From: Methylobacterium sp. J-026
Lineage (GTDB): Bacteria > Pseudomonadota > Alphaproteobacteria > Rhizobiales > Beijerinckiaceae
Length of the DNA stretch: 32,777 nt
Assembly: GCF_022829585.1 (NCBI RefSeq)
Contig: NZ_JAKSYC010000092.1
Location: forward strand, 1 to 32,777
Direction: 5' to 3'
This document shows positions 15,469 through 24,650 of the stretch, piece after piece; position 1 is the stretch's first letter; every line of letters begins with the position of its first letter. The notes under the pieces are model-generated. The model saw only the letters and a program-made list of their open reading frames with translations. It was not told where the DNA came from and did not search any database. The translations under genes and the position numbers were made by a program.

Positions 15469-16862
15469 GCGCGCATCCTCCGCGCTTCGTTGCCGTGATC
15501 GACGTCGGCAAGACCAACGCCAAGCTCGCGCTGCACGATCTCGCGGCCGGCCAGGACATCTTCGTCGCGACCACGCCGAACACGGTTCTGCGCGACGGGC
15601 CCTATCCCCATGCCGACACGGAGCGGCTGTGGCGCTTCCTGCTGGCCGCGCTCGCCGAGTGCGCGCGCGCCCATGCGATCGACGCGATCTCGATCACGAC
15701 CCATGGCGCCTGCGTCGCCCTGGTCGATGACGACGGTCTGGTCCTGCCGATCCTCGACTACGAAAGCGCCGCGCCCGAAAGCCTGCGGGCCGACTACGAC
15801 CGCCTCCGGCCGCCGTTTTCGCAGACCTGTTCGCCCCGGCTGCCCAACGGGCTGAATGTCGGCGCGCAGCTCTACTGGCAGGAACAGACGTTCCCGCAGG
15901 CCTTCGCGCGCGCACGCCGGATCCTGTTCTATCCGCAATACTGGGCCTGGCGGCTGACCGGCGTCGCCGCCTGCGAGGTCACCTCGCTCGGCTGCCACAC
16001 CGATCTGTGGAGGCCGGTGGAGGGCGGCGTCTCCGCCCTCGCGACGCAGCGCGGCTGGGACCGGCTGCTGGCGCCGATGCGCAGCGCCTTCGACGTCCTG
16101 GGTCCGCTGAAGCCCGCATGGGCCGATGCGATCGGGATGAGCGGGCGCAAGATCCCGGTCCATTGCGGGATCCACGATTCCAACGCCTCGCTGCTGCCCT
16201 ATCTGCGCGCCACGCCGGCGCCTGTCACGGTCCTCTCCACCGGGACCTGGATCATCGCCCTCGCCGTGGGCGGCGCGACGCGGCGTCTCGATCCGCGCCG
16301 CGATACCCTCGCCAATGTCGATGCGTTCGCCCGGGCCGTGCCGTCCGCCCGCTTCATGGGCGGGCGCGAGTTCGACGCGCTCACCATCACGGGCACCGTC
16401 TCTCCGACGCCGGCCGATATCGCCGCGGTGCTGGATGGCGCCGTGATGGCGCTGCCGAGCTTCGCGCCCGGAACGGGCCCCTATCCCGATGCCGCGGGCA
16501 CCTGGACGCACGATCCCGCCCAGCTCACCCTCGGCCAGCGGACGGCCGCCGCCAGCCTCTATTGCGCGCTCATGACGGCGCGGATGCTGGAGATCCTCGA
16601 TGCCGGGGGCGGCACGATCGTCGAGGGGCCCTTTGCCCGCAACCGCGTCTTTCTCGATGCGCTCGCGACGCTCACCGGTCGCCCGGTGACGGCCTCCACA
16701 GGCTTTGCCGGGACCACGACGGGCTGCGCACAGCTGGCGACACGACCCGGCGATTTCGGCCGGATGTCCGACGGCGCCGTTTCCACCCGCGCCGCCGCGC
16801 CCGATGCGCGGATCGCAGCCTATGCGCGGCGATGGCAGGAGCGGGCGGCGACAGGGGCATAG
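15465..16862 (+). CDS. rhaK: FGGY-family carbohydrate kinase, RhaK-like
   Basis: This 465-residue cytoplasmic kinase of the ASKHA fold shows the N-terminal phosphate loop [13 protein letters not shown], the [17 protein letters not shown] segment, the second nucleotide loop [15 protein letters not shown] and a C-terminal [14 protein letters not shown] segment. In rhizobial rhamnose operons RhaK phosphorylates the sugar and is also needed for transport, so it fits with the two permeases and the mutarotase. Substrate is inferred from these neighbours: rhamnose or rhamnulose. It ends the operon. The isomerase and aldolase/dehydrogenase genes for the rest of rhamnose breakdown are absent here. An IS3-type transposase tail begins about 35 bases after its stop. 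Confidence 0.87.
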   Translation: MSAHPPRFVAVIDVGKTNAKLALHDLAAGQDIFVATTPNTVLRDGPYPHADTERLWRFLLAALAECARAHAIDAISITTHGACVALVDDDGLVLPILDYESAAPESLRADYDRLRPPFSQTCSPRLPNGLNVGAQLYWQEQTFPQAFARARRILFYPQYWAWRLTGVAACEVTSLGCHTDLWRPVEGGVSALATQRGWDRLLAPMRSAFDVLGPLKPAWADAIGMSGRKIPVHCGIHDSNASLLPYLRATPAPVTVLSTGTWIIALAVGGATRRLDPRRDTLANVDAFARAVPSARFMGGREFDALTITGTVSPTPADIAAVLDGAVMALPSFAPGTGPYPDAAGTWTHDPAQLTLGQRTAAASLYCALMTARMLEILDAGGGTIVEGPFARNRVFLDALATLTGRPVTASTGFAGTTTGCAQLATRPGDFGRMSDGAVSTRAAAPDARIAAYARRWQERAATGA

Positions 16863-16898
16863 ACCCCGTTCATCCCAGAACCCGAACGTTCCAGGCCT

Positions 16899-17231
16899 GA
16901 CAGGTCGCTCGCCATCGGCAACCGATACCGTAAGGCAGGCATGCGCCCGTCCATAAGCGCGGTCGGCGGCGCCTACGACAACGCCATGGCCCAAAGCCTC
17001 TTCTCCACGCGCGAATGCGAGGTGCTCGCCCGCCGACGCTTCCGCTCGCAGGCGAAGGCTCGGAGGGCCTGGTTCAGCGACTTCGAGCGCCTCTACGATC
17101 CGCTGCGCCGACACTCGGCGCTCGGCTACCGCTCGCCCGCCGTCGCCGAGCAGGAGACAGATCATGAACCGTCATCCGAAGCTCTGCTCAGCCAAGCCCC
17201 CAATCGTCCACCAAGGCCGAAGCGACCCTAG
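16899..17231 (+). pseudogene. IS3-family transposase, C-terminal remnant
   Basis: From about 16899 the frame reads RSLAIGNRYRKAGMRPSISA, VGGAYDNAMAQSLFSTRECE, then FERLYDPLRRHSALGYRSPA. This is the C-terminal end of the rve integrase domain of IS3-type OrfB. The third catalytic acid (Glu of the usual D-N-A-M-x-E-S-F) is Gln here. OrfA and the N-terminal two thirds of OrfB are absent, so the element is dead. It marks the right border of the rhamnose segment and runs four bases into the convergent DUF4142 gene. Confidence 0.85.
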
Positions 17232-17737
17232 TTGGTCTTGGCGCCGAGTTCACCGAGGTGGCGTTGGACGATGCGATGGGTTTCGGTGGCGAAGGCCTTC
17301 AGATCCGGGTTGGTGCCGGACTTGGCCTCTTTGGCGAAAGCGGCACCATCCGCGTCGTGGATCGCCTTCATGTCCTTGACGTAGGCCGCGTCGAAGGCCG
17401 CACCCGACAGCCCCTTCATCCGGTCTAGCCGGCCCTGGAACTCGGCGTTCAACGTATCCGGAACCGACAGCCCGGCGCCGGTGACAATCGACTTCAGCTT
17501 GTCGCCCACGAGGCCGTGGTCATGCGCCTCGGTGTTACCCTGGTCCTTGATGTCCTGCCGAGCGCCTTTGCCCTCAGCGAGCTTTCCAAGCTCGACCTCG
17601 TACATCCCACCCTGCGAGACCTTAGCGACGAAGGCCTTGTCCTCATCGGATACCGTCGCGGCTCGGGCTGCTACGAGCCCAGCAAGCGAGAGGGACGCGG
17701 CCAGAAGGAGGCGAGCGGTCGGTCGGCTGTAAGGCAT
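17228..17737 (-). CDS. DUF4142 exported protein
   Basis: This 169-residue protein has a signal peptide (LLLAASLSLAGLVAARAA) followed by a helical DUF4142 domain covering almost all of the mature chain. Family stretches are DEDKAFVAKVSQGGMYEVEL at the start, an RQDIKDQGNTEAHDHGLVGD segment, and HRIVQRHLGEL near the end. DUF4142 proteins are periplasmic, ferritin-like helical proteins of unknown function, common in rhizobia and Methylobacterium and often linked to stress responses. AGGAG lies about 8 bases before the ATG. It is divergent from the GGDEF gene with about 200 bases between them, and convergent with the transposase remnant. Confidence 0.9.
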   Translation of the reverse strand: MPYSRPTARLLLAASLSLAGLVAARAATVSDEDKAFVAKVSQGGMYEVELGKLAEGKGARQDIKDQGNTEAHDHGLVGDKLKSIVTGAGLSVPDTLNAEFQGRLDRMKGLSGAAFDAAYVKDMKAIHDADGAAFAKEAKSGTNPDLKAFATETHRIVQRHLGELGAKTN

Positions 17738-17937
17738 GGGATGAAACTCCTGTCACGCGACACCAACGCCCTTGCTATCTGTATGATGCATCACGGTTTG
17801 CTGATCTTGCAGGGGGGCAAGGCCTGGTGCTTTGCGCCGGACCCGGATCGCTGCCACGCAGGCCATAGTTAAGGCTTGCTTAAGACCGGTGTGGCAAGAA
17901 CAGCACGCGTGTGCGCGATCGCGTCGGAACCTTCTTA

Positions 17938-18885
17938 ATGAACGCCAGACCTCTGCGTCGGACCGCCCTTCTGTCGCGCCGCGAGGAAGCCCTGGCGCGA
18001 GCGTCAGCGGGTCTATGGGAGTGCCGACTGCGCGACGAGGCGCTCGAATGGACGGGCGGTGTCTACGACCTGTTCGACATCCCGCGTGGGACACGCTTGC
18101 AGCGCGCACGGATCCTCGACTTCTACGAACCAGCCTCGTTCCGCCTGTTGTCATCAATCCGGAAACGGGCGCTGGCGACCGGGGCGGATTTCCGCCTCGA
18201 CGCAGAGATCGTCACCGCCCGCGGGCGACACCGCTGGATCAGAATAACGGCGTCCGTCGAGACGGAGGGTGGCCGGCCAGTCCGGATTTTCGGGCTCAAG
18301 CAGGACGTCACCGAGGAGATCACTCGGTTCGCCGAACTCAGCAGGCAGGCTCAGCGTGATGCCCTGACCGGTCTGGCCAATCGGGGTGCCTTCGATCAGC
18401 GGCTTTCGGAGGCAGGTGGGCGTGCTCCGATCGGCGCGCTGCTGCTCGTAGACCTCGATGGCTTCAAGGGCATCAACGATGCCTACGGACACGTAGCAGG
18501 CGACCATTGTATCCAGGTTTCGGCCGCACGGCTCAAGGAAACCTGTCCGGATGCCGCGCTCGTGGCCCGCATCGGCGGCGACGAATTCGCGGTGCTGATC
18601 GCTCAACCCGTTGATCGGTGGGCGGTGGAGGCGCTGGGTTGGCGCATCCGTGCAGCGCTCGGGCATCCGATCCCGGACGGCGGGCGCCAGCTGCGCGCTG
18701 GCGCGTCGGTTGGCAGCGCGTACAACGAGGCCAGCTCCGGCACCGGTGCTCCAGCCGAGCTTTTTACCCGGGCCGACGCGGCCCTCTACGCCGCCAAAGC
18801 GGCTGGTCGGAATACCGTGCGGATTGATCGCGAGCCGCCACCGGCGCTCCCAAGGGTGCAGCCGCGTCGAGAAGGTCGCTGCTGA
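17938..18885 (+). CDS. PAS-GGDEF diguanylate cyclase
   Basis: The product is 315 residues and soluble. The first half is a PAS_3-like sensor (WECRLRDEALEWTGGVYDLF, then a RGRHRWIRITASVE segment and a GLKQDVTEE exit helix). The second half is a GGDEF domain starting at DALTGLANRGAFDQRL, with LLLVDLDGFKGINDAYGHVA and an intact active-site IGGDEF at about residue 215. It should make cyclic di-GMP from GTP in response to a signal read by the PAS domain. The RxxD inhibitory site five residues before GGDEF is missing (P-D-A-A at that place), so product inhibition at the I-site is unlikely. No EAL domain follows. The ATG was chosen over a start 27 bases upstream because GGAAC lies at the right distance. 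Confidence 0.92.
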   Translation: MNARPLRRTALLSRREEALARASAGLWECRLRDEALEWTGGVYDLFDIPRGTRLQRARILDFYEPASFRLLSSIRKRALATGADFRLDAEIVTARGRHRWIRITASVETEGGRPVRIFGLKQDVTEEITRFAELSRQAQRDALTGLANRGAFDQRLSEAGGRAPIGALLLVDLDGFKGINDAYGHVAGDHCIQVSAARLKETCPDAALVARIGGDEFAVLIAQPVDRWAVEALGWRIRAALGHPIPDGGRQLRAGASVGSAYNEASSGTGAPAELFTRADAALYAAKAAGRNTVRIDREPPPALPRVQPRREGRC

Positions 18886-19051
18886 CATGCCGGAGCGATC
18901 CGACCAGGAACGCCTGATAGAGGCATGCGATCGGCCGATTGCCGCCTCGCCGTAGGACCGCAGCCATAGATGCGGGCATAGCCCCGGATCTGCCTGGATG
19001 TTCGGTCCCGCTGTCTGGTGGTGCGACCGATGCCGCATGGACGGACGCGCC

Positions 19052-19400
19052 ATGGGATAGGTTCTCCACGGCAGCGCCACGACGACTGAGATGGTCCGTC
19101 GGGCAATCCCAGCTGGTCGAGAGAGGGTGAGGGCCGCCGCCAAGCGCGACAGCGCCACGACGGTGCAGAGGTGGCGCTCACGCCAGACCAGCCAGAGCGC
19201 CGATGGGGCCGAAGGAGCCCCGCTCGAGCGTGCTCAGCCTGGAAAACGAGGCGGTTATCGTCGCCTCCAGCGGCAGACCTTGCTGCCGCTGGACGACGGC
19301 CTCGACGCGCCGCCGCCGAGCCTGCCGCGCACCACAGGCCGGAACCGAATATCCCGCCGCTGAAAGCGATGAAAAGCGCCCACCCTGGTGTTCCAGGTGT
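19052..19400 (+). pseudogene. Decayed IS481-type transposase, N-terminal part
   Basis: Reading across frames gives M-G-stop-VLHGSATTTEMVRRAI, then MGPKEPRSSVLSLENEAVIV in a second frame, then QTLLPLDDGLDAPPPSLPRT in a third, and finally ESDEKRPP. These match in order the N-terminus of a widespread IS481-type transposase (MGQVLHGSATTTE..., GPKEPRSTVLS, HTLLPLDDCLYALQP, GISRLPEVEGDK), recalled from memory. The third codon is TAG where CAG is expected, and at least two frameshifts follow. The catalytic integrase core is missing. The rest of the interval 18886-19738 holds no gene that I can support. Confidence 0.75.
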
Positions 19401-19562
19401 GGGCTTGTTGCGACTGCGCCGAAGAAGCCCCACCGCGAGACCGTATCTCCGGGTCGCGGCGCTGCACCTTCGGCGCTCAGCCCCCAGCCGATCGCTGACA
19501 GCTGTCTCGGTGGTTATGATTAACGAATCGTTGCCTCCGGCAGGCGTCCTCGCCGGGCTGTT

Positions 19563-19600
19563 AGCCCCGCCGCCCGATCTGATCACGGGCTGGCGGGGCT
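19563..19600. terminator. Long GC-rich hairpin
   Basis: AGCCCCGCCGCCCG pairs with CGGGCTGGCGGGGCT, a 14-bp stem with one bulged base and a nine-base ATCTGATCA loop. No U-run follows on either strand. It lies between the IS481 remnant and the small hypothetical gene and could be a terminator or a terminal structure of a lost mobile element. Confidence 0.5.
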
Positions 19601-19738
19601 GATTTCATCGCGGGACGGTTTCATGCAGACCCGTCCAGACCGAGGCATCAGGATTTTCTCGGGCGACCGTGCCGATTGCGGTCGCGGCTGTTTGGCCACC
19701 CTCTCACGGATGGCCCCACGGCTCACCAACTAAGAGAG

Positions 19739-19936
19739 ATGATCACCTTCAAACCAAACCCCCACAAGCTGCGGGTCACACCATCCACGAAGGAGCCCGG
19801 TCGGTTTGATTGGTCGATCACGCGTGACGACGTGATCGTGCGCCAGTCGGTTCGCTCCTTCGGTTCGGAAGGGGCTTCGGAGGCGAACGGCGATGCGGCG
19901 CTCCGGGACGTCACATCGCGCTGGCAGAATGCGTGA
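19739..19936 (+). CDS. Small hypothetical protein, 65 aa
   Basis: The short basic protein starts MITFKPNPHKLRVTPSTKEP and continues with a WSITRDDVIVRQSVRSF strand-like region, ending in VTSRWQNA. It has the look of a small beta-sheet protein and contains no membrane segment. I do not recognise a named family. An in-frame ATG 63 bases earlier exists, but AAGAGAG lies directly before this start and the upstream codons look unrelated. It sits alone between an IS481 remnant and an IS5-type element, so it may be cargo or simply a survivor of insertions. Confidence 0.5.
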   Translation: MITFKPNPHKLRVTPSTKEPGRFDWSITRDDVIVRQSVRSFGSEGASEANGDAALRDVTSRWQNA

Positions 19937-19995
19937 CCGCTGCGGACCGGGGAAGGGACCTTTTGAGAGACGCCCGAGTTCGGGTCTGGACCCGA

Positions 19996-20748
19996 TCAGC
20001 ACCCGAAGGCGATGACGGCGGCGAGAGCTACGGCTGAGGCGTAGTTGCAGGCGAGCTTGTCGTAGCGGGTGGCGATGCGGCGGAAGTCCGTGAGGCGATT
20101 GAAGGGGGGCCTCGACACGCCGGCGTTCACGATAGCGCCTTTTGTCGTGGCGGATCCTTCTCTTGCGGCCGCGCTGGCCCGGGATGATCGGCGTGATGCC
20201 CCGCACGCGCAGATCCTTGCGCCGCCAATTGGCGTGGTAGCCCTTGTCGGCGCTCAGGCGGCGGATCCGGCCGGGCGCGTCGGCCAGGACGGCGGGGGCG
20301 GTGGTGACATCGCGGGCATGGCCGGGCGTCAGCAGGCGGACGCCGGGCCGGCCGAGGACATCTGTGAGGGCGTGGATCTTGGTCGTCCGGCCGCCGCGCG
20401 ACGGGCCAATGGCCTGCGCACGCGCCCCCCTTCACCGCCGTGGGCGGAGCGATGCGCCCGCACGGAGGTGCTGTCGATGGCCGTTGCCTCGCCCGACCAT
20501 CCGGCCAACGCCGCCAGCATGGCCCTCCAGAAGCCGCGCCGTGACCACCCGTTGAAGCGGTTGTAGACGGTGGTGCGTGGGCCATGCGTGGCCGGGCAGT
20601 CGCGCCAGCGGCAGCCGGAGGTGAGCACGTGCAGGATGCCGGAGATGATCTGCCGGTCGCCCTTGCGCGCCGGTCCGGGCTGATCCTTCGGCAGGAACGG
20701 TTCGATCACCGCCCACTGCGCATCCGAGAGCCAGACCAGGTCCGCCAT
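19996..20748 (-). mobile_element. IS5/IS427-group insertion sequence with frameshifted transposase
   Basis: OrfA begins M-A-D-L-V-W-L-S-D-A-Q-W and carries PGPARKGDRQIISGILHVLT, GCRWRDCP and the first catalytic Asp in AIDSTSVRAH. A run of six G (transcript sense; 20425-20430) is where a -1 slip joins it to OrfB, the usual way IS427 elements make transposase. OrfB then reads RTTKIHALTDVLGRP, LSADKGYHANWRRKDL (second Asp) and RRRVEAP (Glu). Next, a run of six C (20104-20109) has one base too many: deleting one restores FNRLTDFRRIATRYDKLACN and the stop at 19996. The last ~40 residues are therefore out of frame and the element is probably inactive, unless this is a sequencing error. Terminal inverted repeats were not identified with confidence, so only the transposase span is given. 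Confidence 0.87.
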
Positions 20749-21153
20749 CGCCGCCTCCGTGCTGCAAACGGCGGCCCTAAATCACAACATCACAGAGCCT
20801 GCAAATGCTTGATGCGGTTCACACCCTCGGGCTCCGTCCTTCCGAGATCCGAAGATGACGACTTGAATATGTGTGATCGATCAAGCCATATCTCGGACAT
20901 CCGCAGGCGCCCATGATCTGCGGATGATGCGGTTGTGTCGACGGCGTGTCTTTCTCTCTTGCATCGTCCAAAGGGCGGTCGCACATGACGGACGTGCATC
21001 GGAATCGTATGAAGATACAGCCGTCAAACGCGCTCGGACTCGCCCCTGCGACTGCATTACGCCCATGCTGGATGCAATCAGCGCCACCATTACCGCGCGC
21101 GAGCCGCAGTGCGGATTTGAGCACGTCCGCACGCGGTCTTCGCGGGATGCCTT
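20749..21153. other. Intergenic region, no supported gene
   Basis: About 400 bases between the IS5-type transposase and the end of the second chemoreceptor. Short frames are open on both strands but none has a ribosome site, a domain or a convincing composition. A small hairpin is present (ATCCGCAG at 20899-20906 pairing with CTGCGGAT at 20918-20925, 11-base loop). The right terminus of the IS element must lie in the first part of this stretch. Confidence 0.5.
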
Positions 21154-22842
21154 TTAGGCCGCGCGGATCGAGGCGAGGAACCGTCCGACTTCGGCGTTGA
21201 GGCTCTCGGACTGGCGAGACAACTCCGATGCCGCATTCAGGACCTGACTGGCGGCGGCGCCGGTTTCCTCGGCGGCGCCGGCGACGCCGCTGATGTTGCT
21301 CGTGACCTCAGACGTGCCCGCCGAAGCTTGGCTGACATTGCGGACGATCTCCTGCGTCGCGGCCCCCTGTTGCTCAACGGCGGCGGCAATCGACGTCGCG
21401 ACACCGCTGATTTCGCGGATCCGACCCGTGATCTCGCCGATCGATGAGACTGCATGACCCGTGGAGCTCTGGATCTTTGTGATCTGCCCGGCGATATCGC
21501 GGGTCGCTTTGGCCGTTTGCTCAGCGAGTGCCTTGACCTCAGAAGCGACCACGGCGAAGCCCTTGCCGGCGACGCCCGCGCGCGCCGCCTCGATCGTCGC
21601 GTTCAGCGCGAGGAGGTTGGTTTGGCTGGCAATGCTCGAAATCAGGCCGACCACATCGCCGATCTCACCCACCGACGCACTCAATTCGCGGACGAGCATT
21701 CCAGCCTGATCGGCTTCACCCACGGCGACACGCGCGAGCTCGGCCGATCCGTTTACCTGGCGTCCGATTTCCTGCACCGACGAGCCAAGTTCTTCCGCCG
21801 CGGCCGCAACCGTATTGACGTTCGATGCCGCCTCTTCGGCCGCGGCCGCCACGGTCGTGGACTGACTGGCAGTTTCCGTGGCGGTCGCGGTCATCGATTG
21901 TGCGGTGGCCTGCAATTCGGTCGCGGACGACGAGACCATGCCCACGATGCCCCCCACGGCACGATCGAAGCTGTCGGCGAGCTCGATCATCGTCCGGCGT
22001 CGCTCCGCGACGGCTGCCGCATCGGCGCTTCGTTGCAGATCGGCCTGCTCCGACGCCGTCTTGGCGACCATCGCCTTGATACCTTCGACGGCTTTGCCGA
22101 CCGCGCCGATCTCGTCGCCGCGCTGGGATTCGGCGATGGGCGCATCGGTCTCGCCCTGCGCCATCCGCTGCAGCACCGACACCAGACGGCCCAGAGGGCG
22201 GGCGATCAGGACGAACACGAGGGCTGACAGCAGCAGCGCGATGAAGACGCTGGCGATGCTGCCAGCGATGCTGGTGAAATACGCCGTATCGAACGCTTGC
22301 TGCTGCTCGGCACTGCGGCGAGCGAGGAGGTCGTGCTCCGTCTGCGCAATTTCCGAGGCACGGGCGCGGAGGGCATCCATAGAGGACTTCCCAGCTCCAC
22401 TCGCCTCGATCTCCCGGGCCTTCTCGAGATGCCCGGCTTCAGCGCTGGCGATTTCTCGGGCGGCAACCCCGTCCGACCACGCATCCGCGGCCTGCTTCAG
22501 GTTGACGAGTCGGCCCTGCTGGTCGGGATTGTCAGACGTTAGCTGCCTGACCCGCTCGAAGCTCTCGCGGAACTCAGTCTGACCTGACCGATAGGGCGCT
22601 AGAAACTTTGCGTCGCCTGAGACGAGATAGCCGCGGACACCGGTCTCTTGATTGACCATAGCGGTCGTCGCAGCATCGAGTGACCGCAGAACCTGAAACG
22701 TGTGTTCTGTCATGCGGATGTTTGCGTCGATCGACTTCAGCCGTCCATAGCCCAATGCGCTGCTGCCGAGCGTGACCGCGGTCAGGGACAAGAAGGCGAC
22801 CGTCATCTTGGTCGTTATCTTGAGATCAGAAATAAAGCGCAT
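21154..22842 (-). CDS. Methyl-accepting chemotaxis protein (CHASE3-like sensor)
   Basis: This is a 562-residue inner-membrane chemoreceptor. Membrane helix 1 ([20 protein letters not shown]) is followed by a helical periplasmic sensor of about 150 residues with the CHASE3-type [18 protein letters not shown] and [18 protein letters not shown] stretches. Membrane helix 2 ([20 protein letters not shown]), a HAMP linker and the signalling coiled coil follow. The hairpin tip [20 protein letters not shown] and [20 protein letters not shown] are intact. I start at the ATG at 22842 with AAAGG upstream, rather than a GTG 18 bases earlier. The C-terminal half closely resembles the other receptor in this window, while the sensor differs, so the two should respond to different stimuli through the same CheA/CheW machinery. 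Confidence 0.94.
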   Translation of the reverse strand: MRFISDLKITTKMTVAFLSLTAVTLGSSALGYGRLKSIDANIRMTEHTFQVLRSLDAATTAMVNQETGVRGYLVSGDAKFLAPYRSGQTEFRESFERVRQLTSDNPDQQGRLVNLKQAADAWSDGVAAREIASAEAGHLEKAREIEASGAGKSSMDALRARASEIAQTEHDLLARRSAEQQQAFDTAYFTSIAGSIASVFIALLLSALVFVLIARPLGRLVSVLQRMAQGETDAPIAESQRGDEIGAVGKAVEGIKAMVAKTASEQADLQRSADAAAVAERRRTMIELADSFDRAVGGIVGMVSSSATELQATAQSMTATATETASQSTTVAAAAEEAASNVNTVAAAAEELGSSVQEIGRQVNGSAELARVAVGEADQAGMLVRELSASVGEIGDVVGLISSIASQTNLLALNATIEAARAGVAGKGFAVVASEVKALAEQTAKATRDIAGQITKIQSSTGHAVSSIGEITGRIREISGVATSIAAAVEQQGAATQEIVRNVSQASAGTSEVTSNISGVAGAAEETGAAASQVLNAASELSRQSESLNAEVGRFLASIRAA

Positions 22843-23163
22843 GGCTTTGACCTTTTGCACTATGGTATGTCTGTTTTCGGTCGGGTCAGCCTGGCGTATA
22901 ATAGGTTAAGATCGGCAAAATCGAATTCGCTAACGCGTTAATTTGGATTAGGGTTTGATGATTTCACAACCGCCGGTTACATTTTCGGAAGGCGCCCGCC
23001 TTGATCAAAGTAGACCAGTATTCCGATGCCGAAGCATTTTTTGCAAAGGGCCAAAGCCCGGAATGCATTGATGCGCCGCAACATTATGCCGGCGTGACGC
23101 AGATATCCGCTTGAGTTGCGACATATTGCGCTTATTTCAAGTTGCATCGATCGCGCCATGTGG
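22843..23163. promoter_or_regulatory. Upstream region of the second chemoreceptor
   Basis: No gene is seen in this AT-richer stretch. For the minus-strand receptor, TATTAT in the sequence CCTATTATACG is a plausible -10 box, with a weak TTCGAT 16 bases before it as a possible -35. A perfect 10-bp palindrome TAACGCGTTA at 22931-22940 lies just upstream and could bind a regulator. Confidence 0.35.
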
Positions 23164-23188
23164 CCGAAAGCGGAATGGCCGCTTTCGG
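23164..23188 (-). terminator. Hairpin downstream of the MFS transporter gene
   Basis: CCGAAAGCGG pairs perfectly with CCGCTTTCGG across a five-base loop, 37 bases beyond the MFS stop codon. It lacks a U-run but is well placed to end the long minus-strand catabolic transcript. Confidence 0.55.
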
Positions 23189-23224
23189 GTGCAAAGACGG
23201 ATCAGCAGCCGCTCGGCGGCGCGA

Positions 23225-24529
23225 TTATGCCGACACGATGTCCGACGGCTGTCTGTGTTGACCCGTCCCGGCCGCCGAGCCGCCGACCGTTTCATGGAGG
23301 TCAGTTCCGGCGGTCTCGGGCAGGACCAGGGCCGCGCAGAAGGCGACCCCGTAGGCGCAGAGGGCGCAGGCTCCCATCGCCGTGCCGAGCGGCAGGCTTG
23401 CGGCCAGGATGCCCACCGTGGCGGGCACGACCGAGCCGAAGCCGCGGCCGCCCCCGAGGCAGAAGCCCTGGCCGCTCGCCCGGATTGCGGTCGGGAACAG
23501 CTCCGCGAAGGTCGGCAGCATGCCCGAGGCCAGGGCCCCCTGGAACGCGCCCAGGAAGAAGCTCAGGACGATGGTCGTGGTGAGGCCGATCGGCGCGAGC
23601 AGGAGAATCGCGACGTTGCCGGACTGCAGCGCGAGGAAGGTCATGAAGGCGGGGCGGCGGCCGATCCGGTCCGACAGCCAGCCGTAGAGCAGTGGCCCGA
23701 CGAGGGAGCCCAGGATGTTCATCGCGAGGTAGCCGGTGCTCGACTTGATCGAGAGGCCGAGGGCGGTGCGCAGGTAGGTCGGCAGCCACGTGATCATCAC
23801 GTAGGCGCCGCCGAAGATGCCGGTCGACATGATCGCGGCGGCGGCCGTGCGGCGCAGGTGCCGGCCGGTGAAGATCGTCCAGAACGGCGGCGGCACGGCG
23901 CCGTCGCGCTGCGCAGCCCGCGCCTCGGCGTAGATGCCGGATTCCGGGACGAGCCGGCGGATGAAGAAGACGAGCCCGGCCGGGATGACGCCGATGGCGA
24001 AGAAGACGCGCCAGCCCGTCTCCTCGGAGAACAGGGACGTAAGGACCGGCAGCAGGCTGACCGAGATCGCGTAGCCGACCGCATAGCTGCTCTGGACGGA
24101 GGCCGCGACGCGCCCGCGCAGGGCCGGCCGGATCACCTCGCTGATCAGGACGCCGCCGACCGCGGCCTCACCCCCGTAGCCGAGGCCCTGCAGGAAGCGG
24201 ACGAGGGCGAGGGACCAGAAGTCGCTCATGAACGCCGCCAGGCAGGTGAAACCCGCGACCATCAGGATGGTGACCTGCAGGATCCTGACCCGACCGATCC
24301 GGTCGGCCAGGATGCCGGCGGCCCAGCCGCCGACCGCGGCCCCGGCGAGGGAGGCCGTGGCGAGGTATCCGGCCTCGGCCTGCGTCAGGCCGAGCGTCGC
24401 GATCAGCGCCGGGATGACGAGGGCGTAGATCGTCGTGTCCATGGCATCGAGGCCGAATCCTGCGAAGCAGGCCCAGTAGGTTCGGCGCTCGGTCTGATCG
24501 AGCGTGTGGTACCAGCCGAGCTTCCTCAT
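23225..24529 (-). CDS. MFS transporter, probable organic/aromatic acid uptake
   Basis: This 434-residue inner-membrane carrier has twelve predicted helices. The two family signatures are ADRIGRVR after helix 2 and GWLSDRIGRRP after helix 8, with the central cytoplasmic loop between helices 6 and 7 (IYAEARAAQRDGAVPPPFW). The overall pattern is that of metabolite:H+ symporters and aromatic-acid carriers. The start at 24529 is well supported: GGAGGAG lies about 7 bases upstream and the product begins MRKLGWYHTLDQTERRTYWA like related carriers; the open frame upstream is spurious. It lies 121 bases after the CHA aldolase gene on the same strand and is the last gene of the island, so it is likely to import the island's substrate. 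The substrate is unknown. Confidence 0.88.
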   Translation of the reverse strand: MRKLGWYHTLDQTERRTYWACFAGFGLDAMDTTIYALVIPALIATLGLTQAEAGYLATASLAGAAVGGWAAGILADRIGRVRILQVTILMVAGFTCLAAFMSDFWSLALVRFLQGLGYGGEAAVGGVLISEVIRPALRGRVAASVQSSYAVGYAISVSLLPVLTSLFSEETGWRVFFAIGVIPAGLVFFIRRLVPESGIYAEARAAQRDGAVPPPFWTIFTGRHLRRTAAAAIMSTGIFGGAYVMITWLPTYLRTALGLSIKSSTGYLAMNILGSLVGPLLYGWLSDRIGRRPAFMTFLALQSGNVAILLLAPIGLTTTIVLSFFLGAFQGALASGMLPTFAELFPTAIRASGQGFCLGGGRGFGSVVPATVGILAASLPLGTAMGACALCAYGVAFCAALVLPETAGTDLHETVGGSAAGTGQHRQPSDIVSA

Positions 24530-24650
24530 GACGCGTCTCCTCCGGCCATCCGGGATCGTGCGCCGCTCGGGCTGCCGGCCGGGCGGGCTGCACGGTTGAA
24601 CCGGTGCCGTCTCTTCGCGGACGGTCTGCCGGCTTCTATTTCGGCGTTCG

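Noticed and set aside
18154..19158. Minus-strand open frame of 334 codons
   Set aside because: Antisense to the GGDEF gene and the IS481 remnant; no recognisable product.
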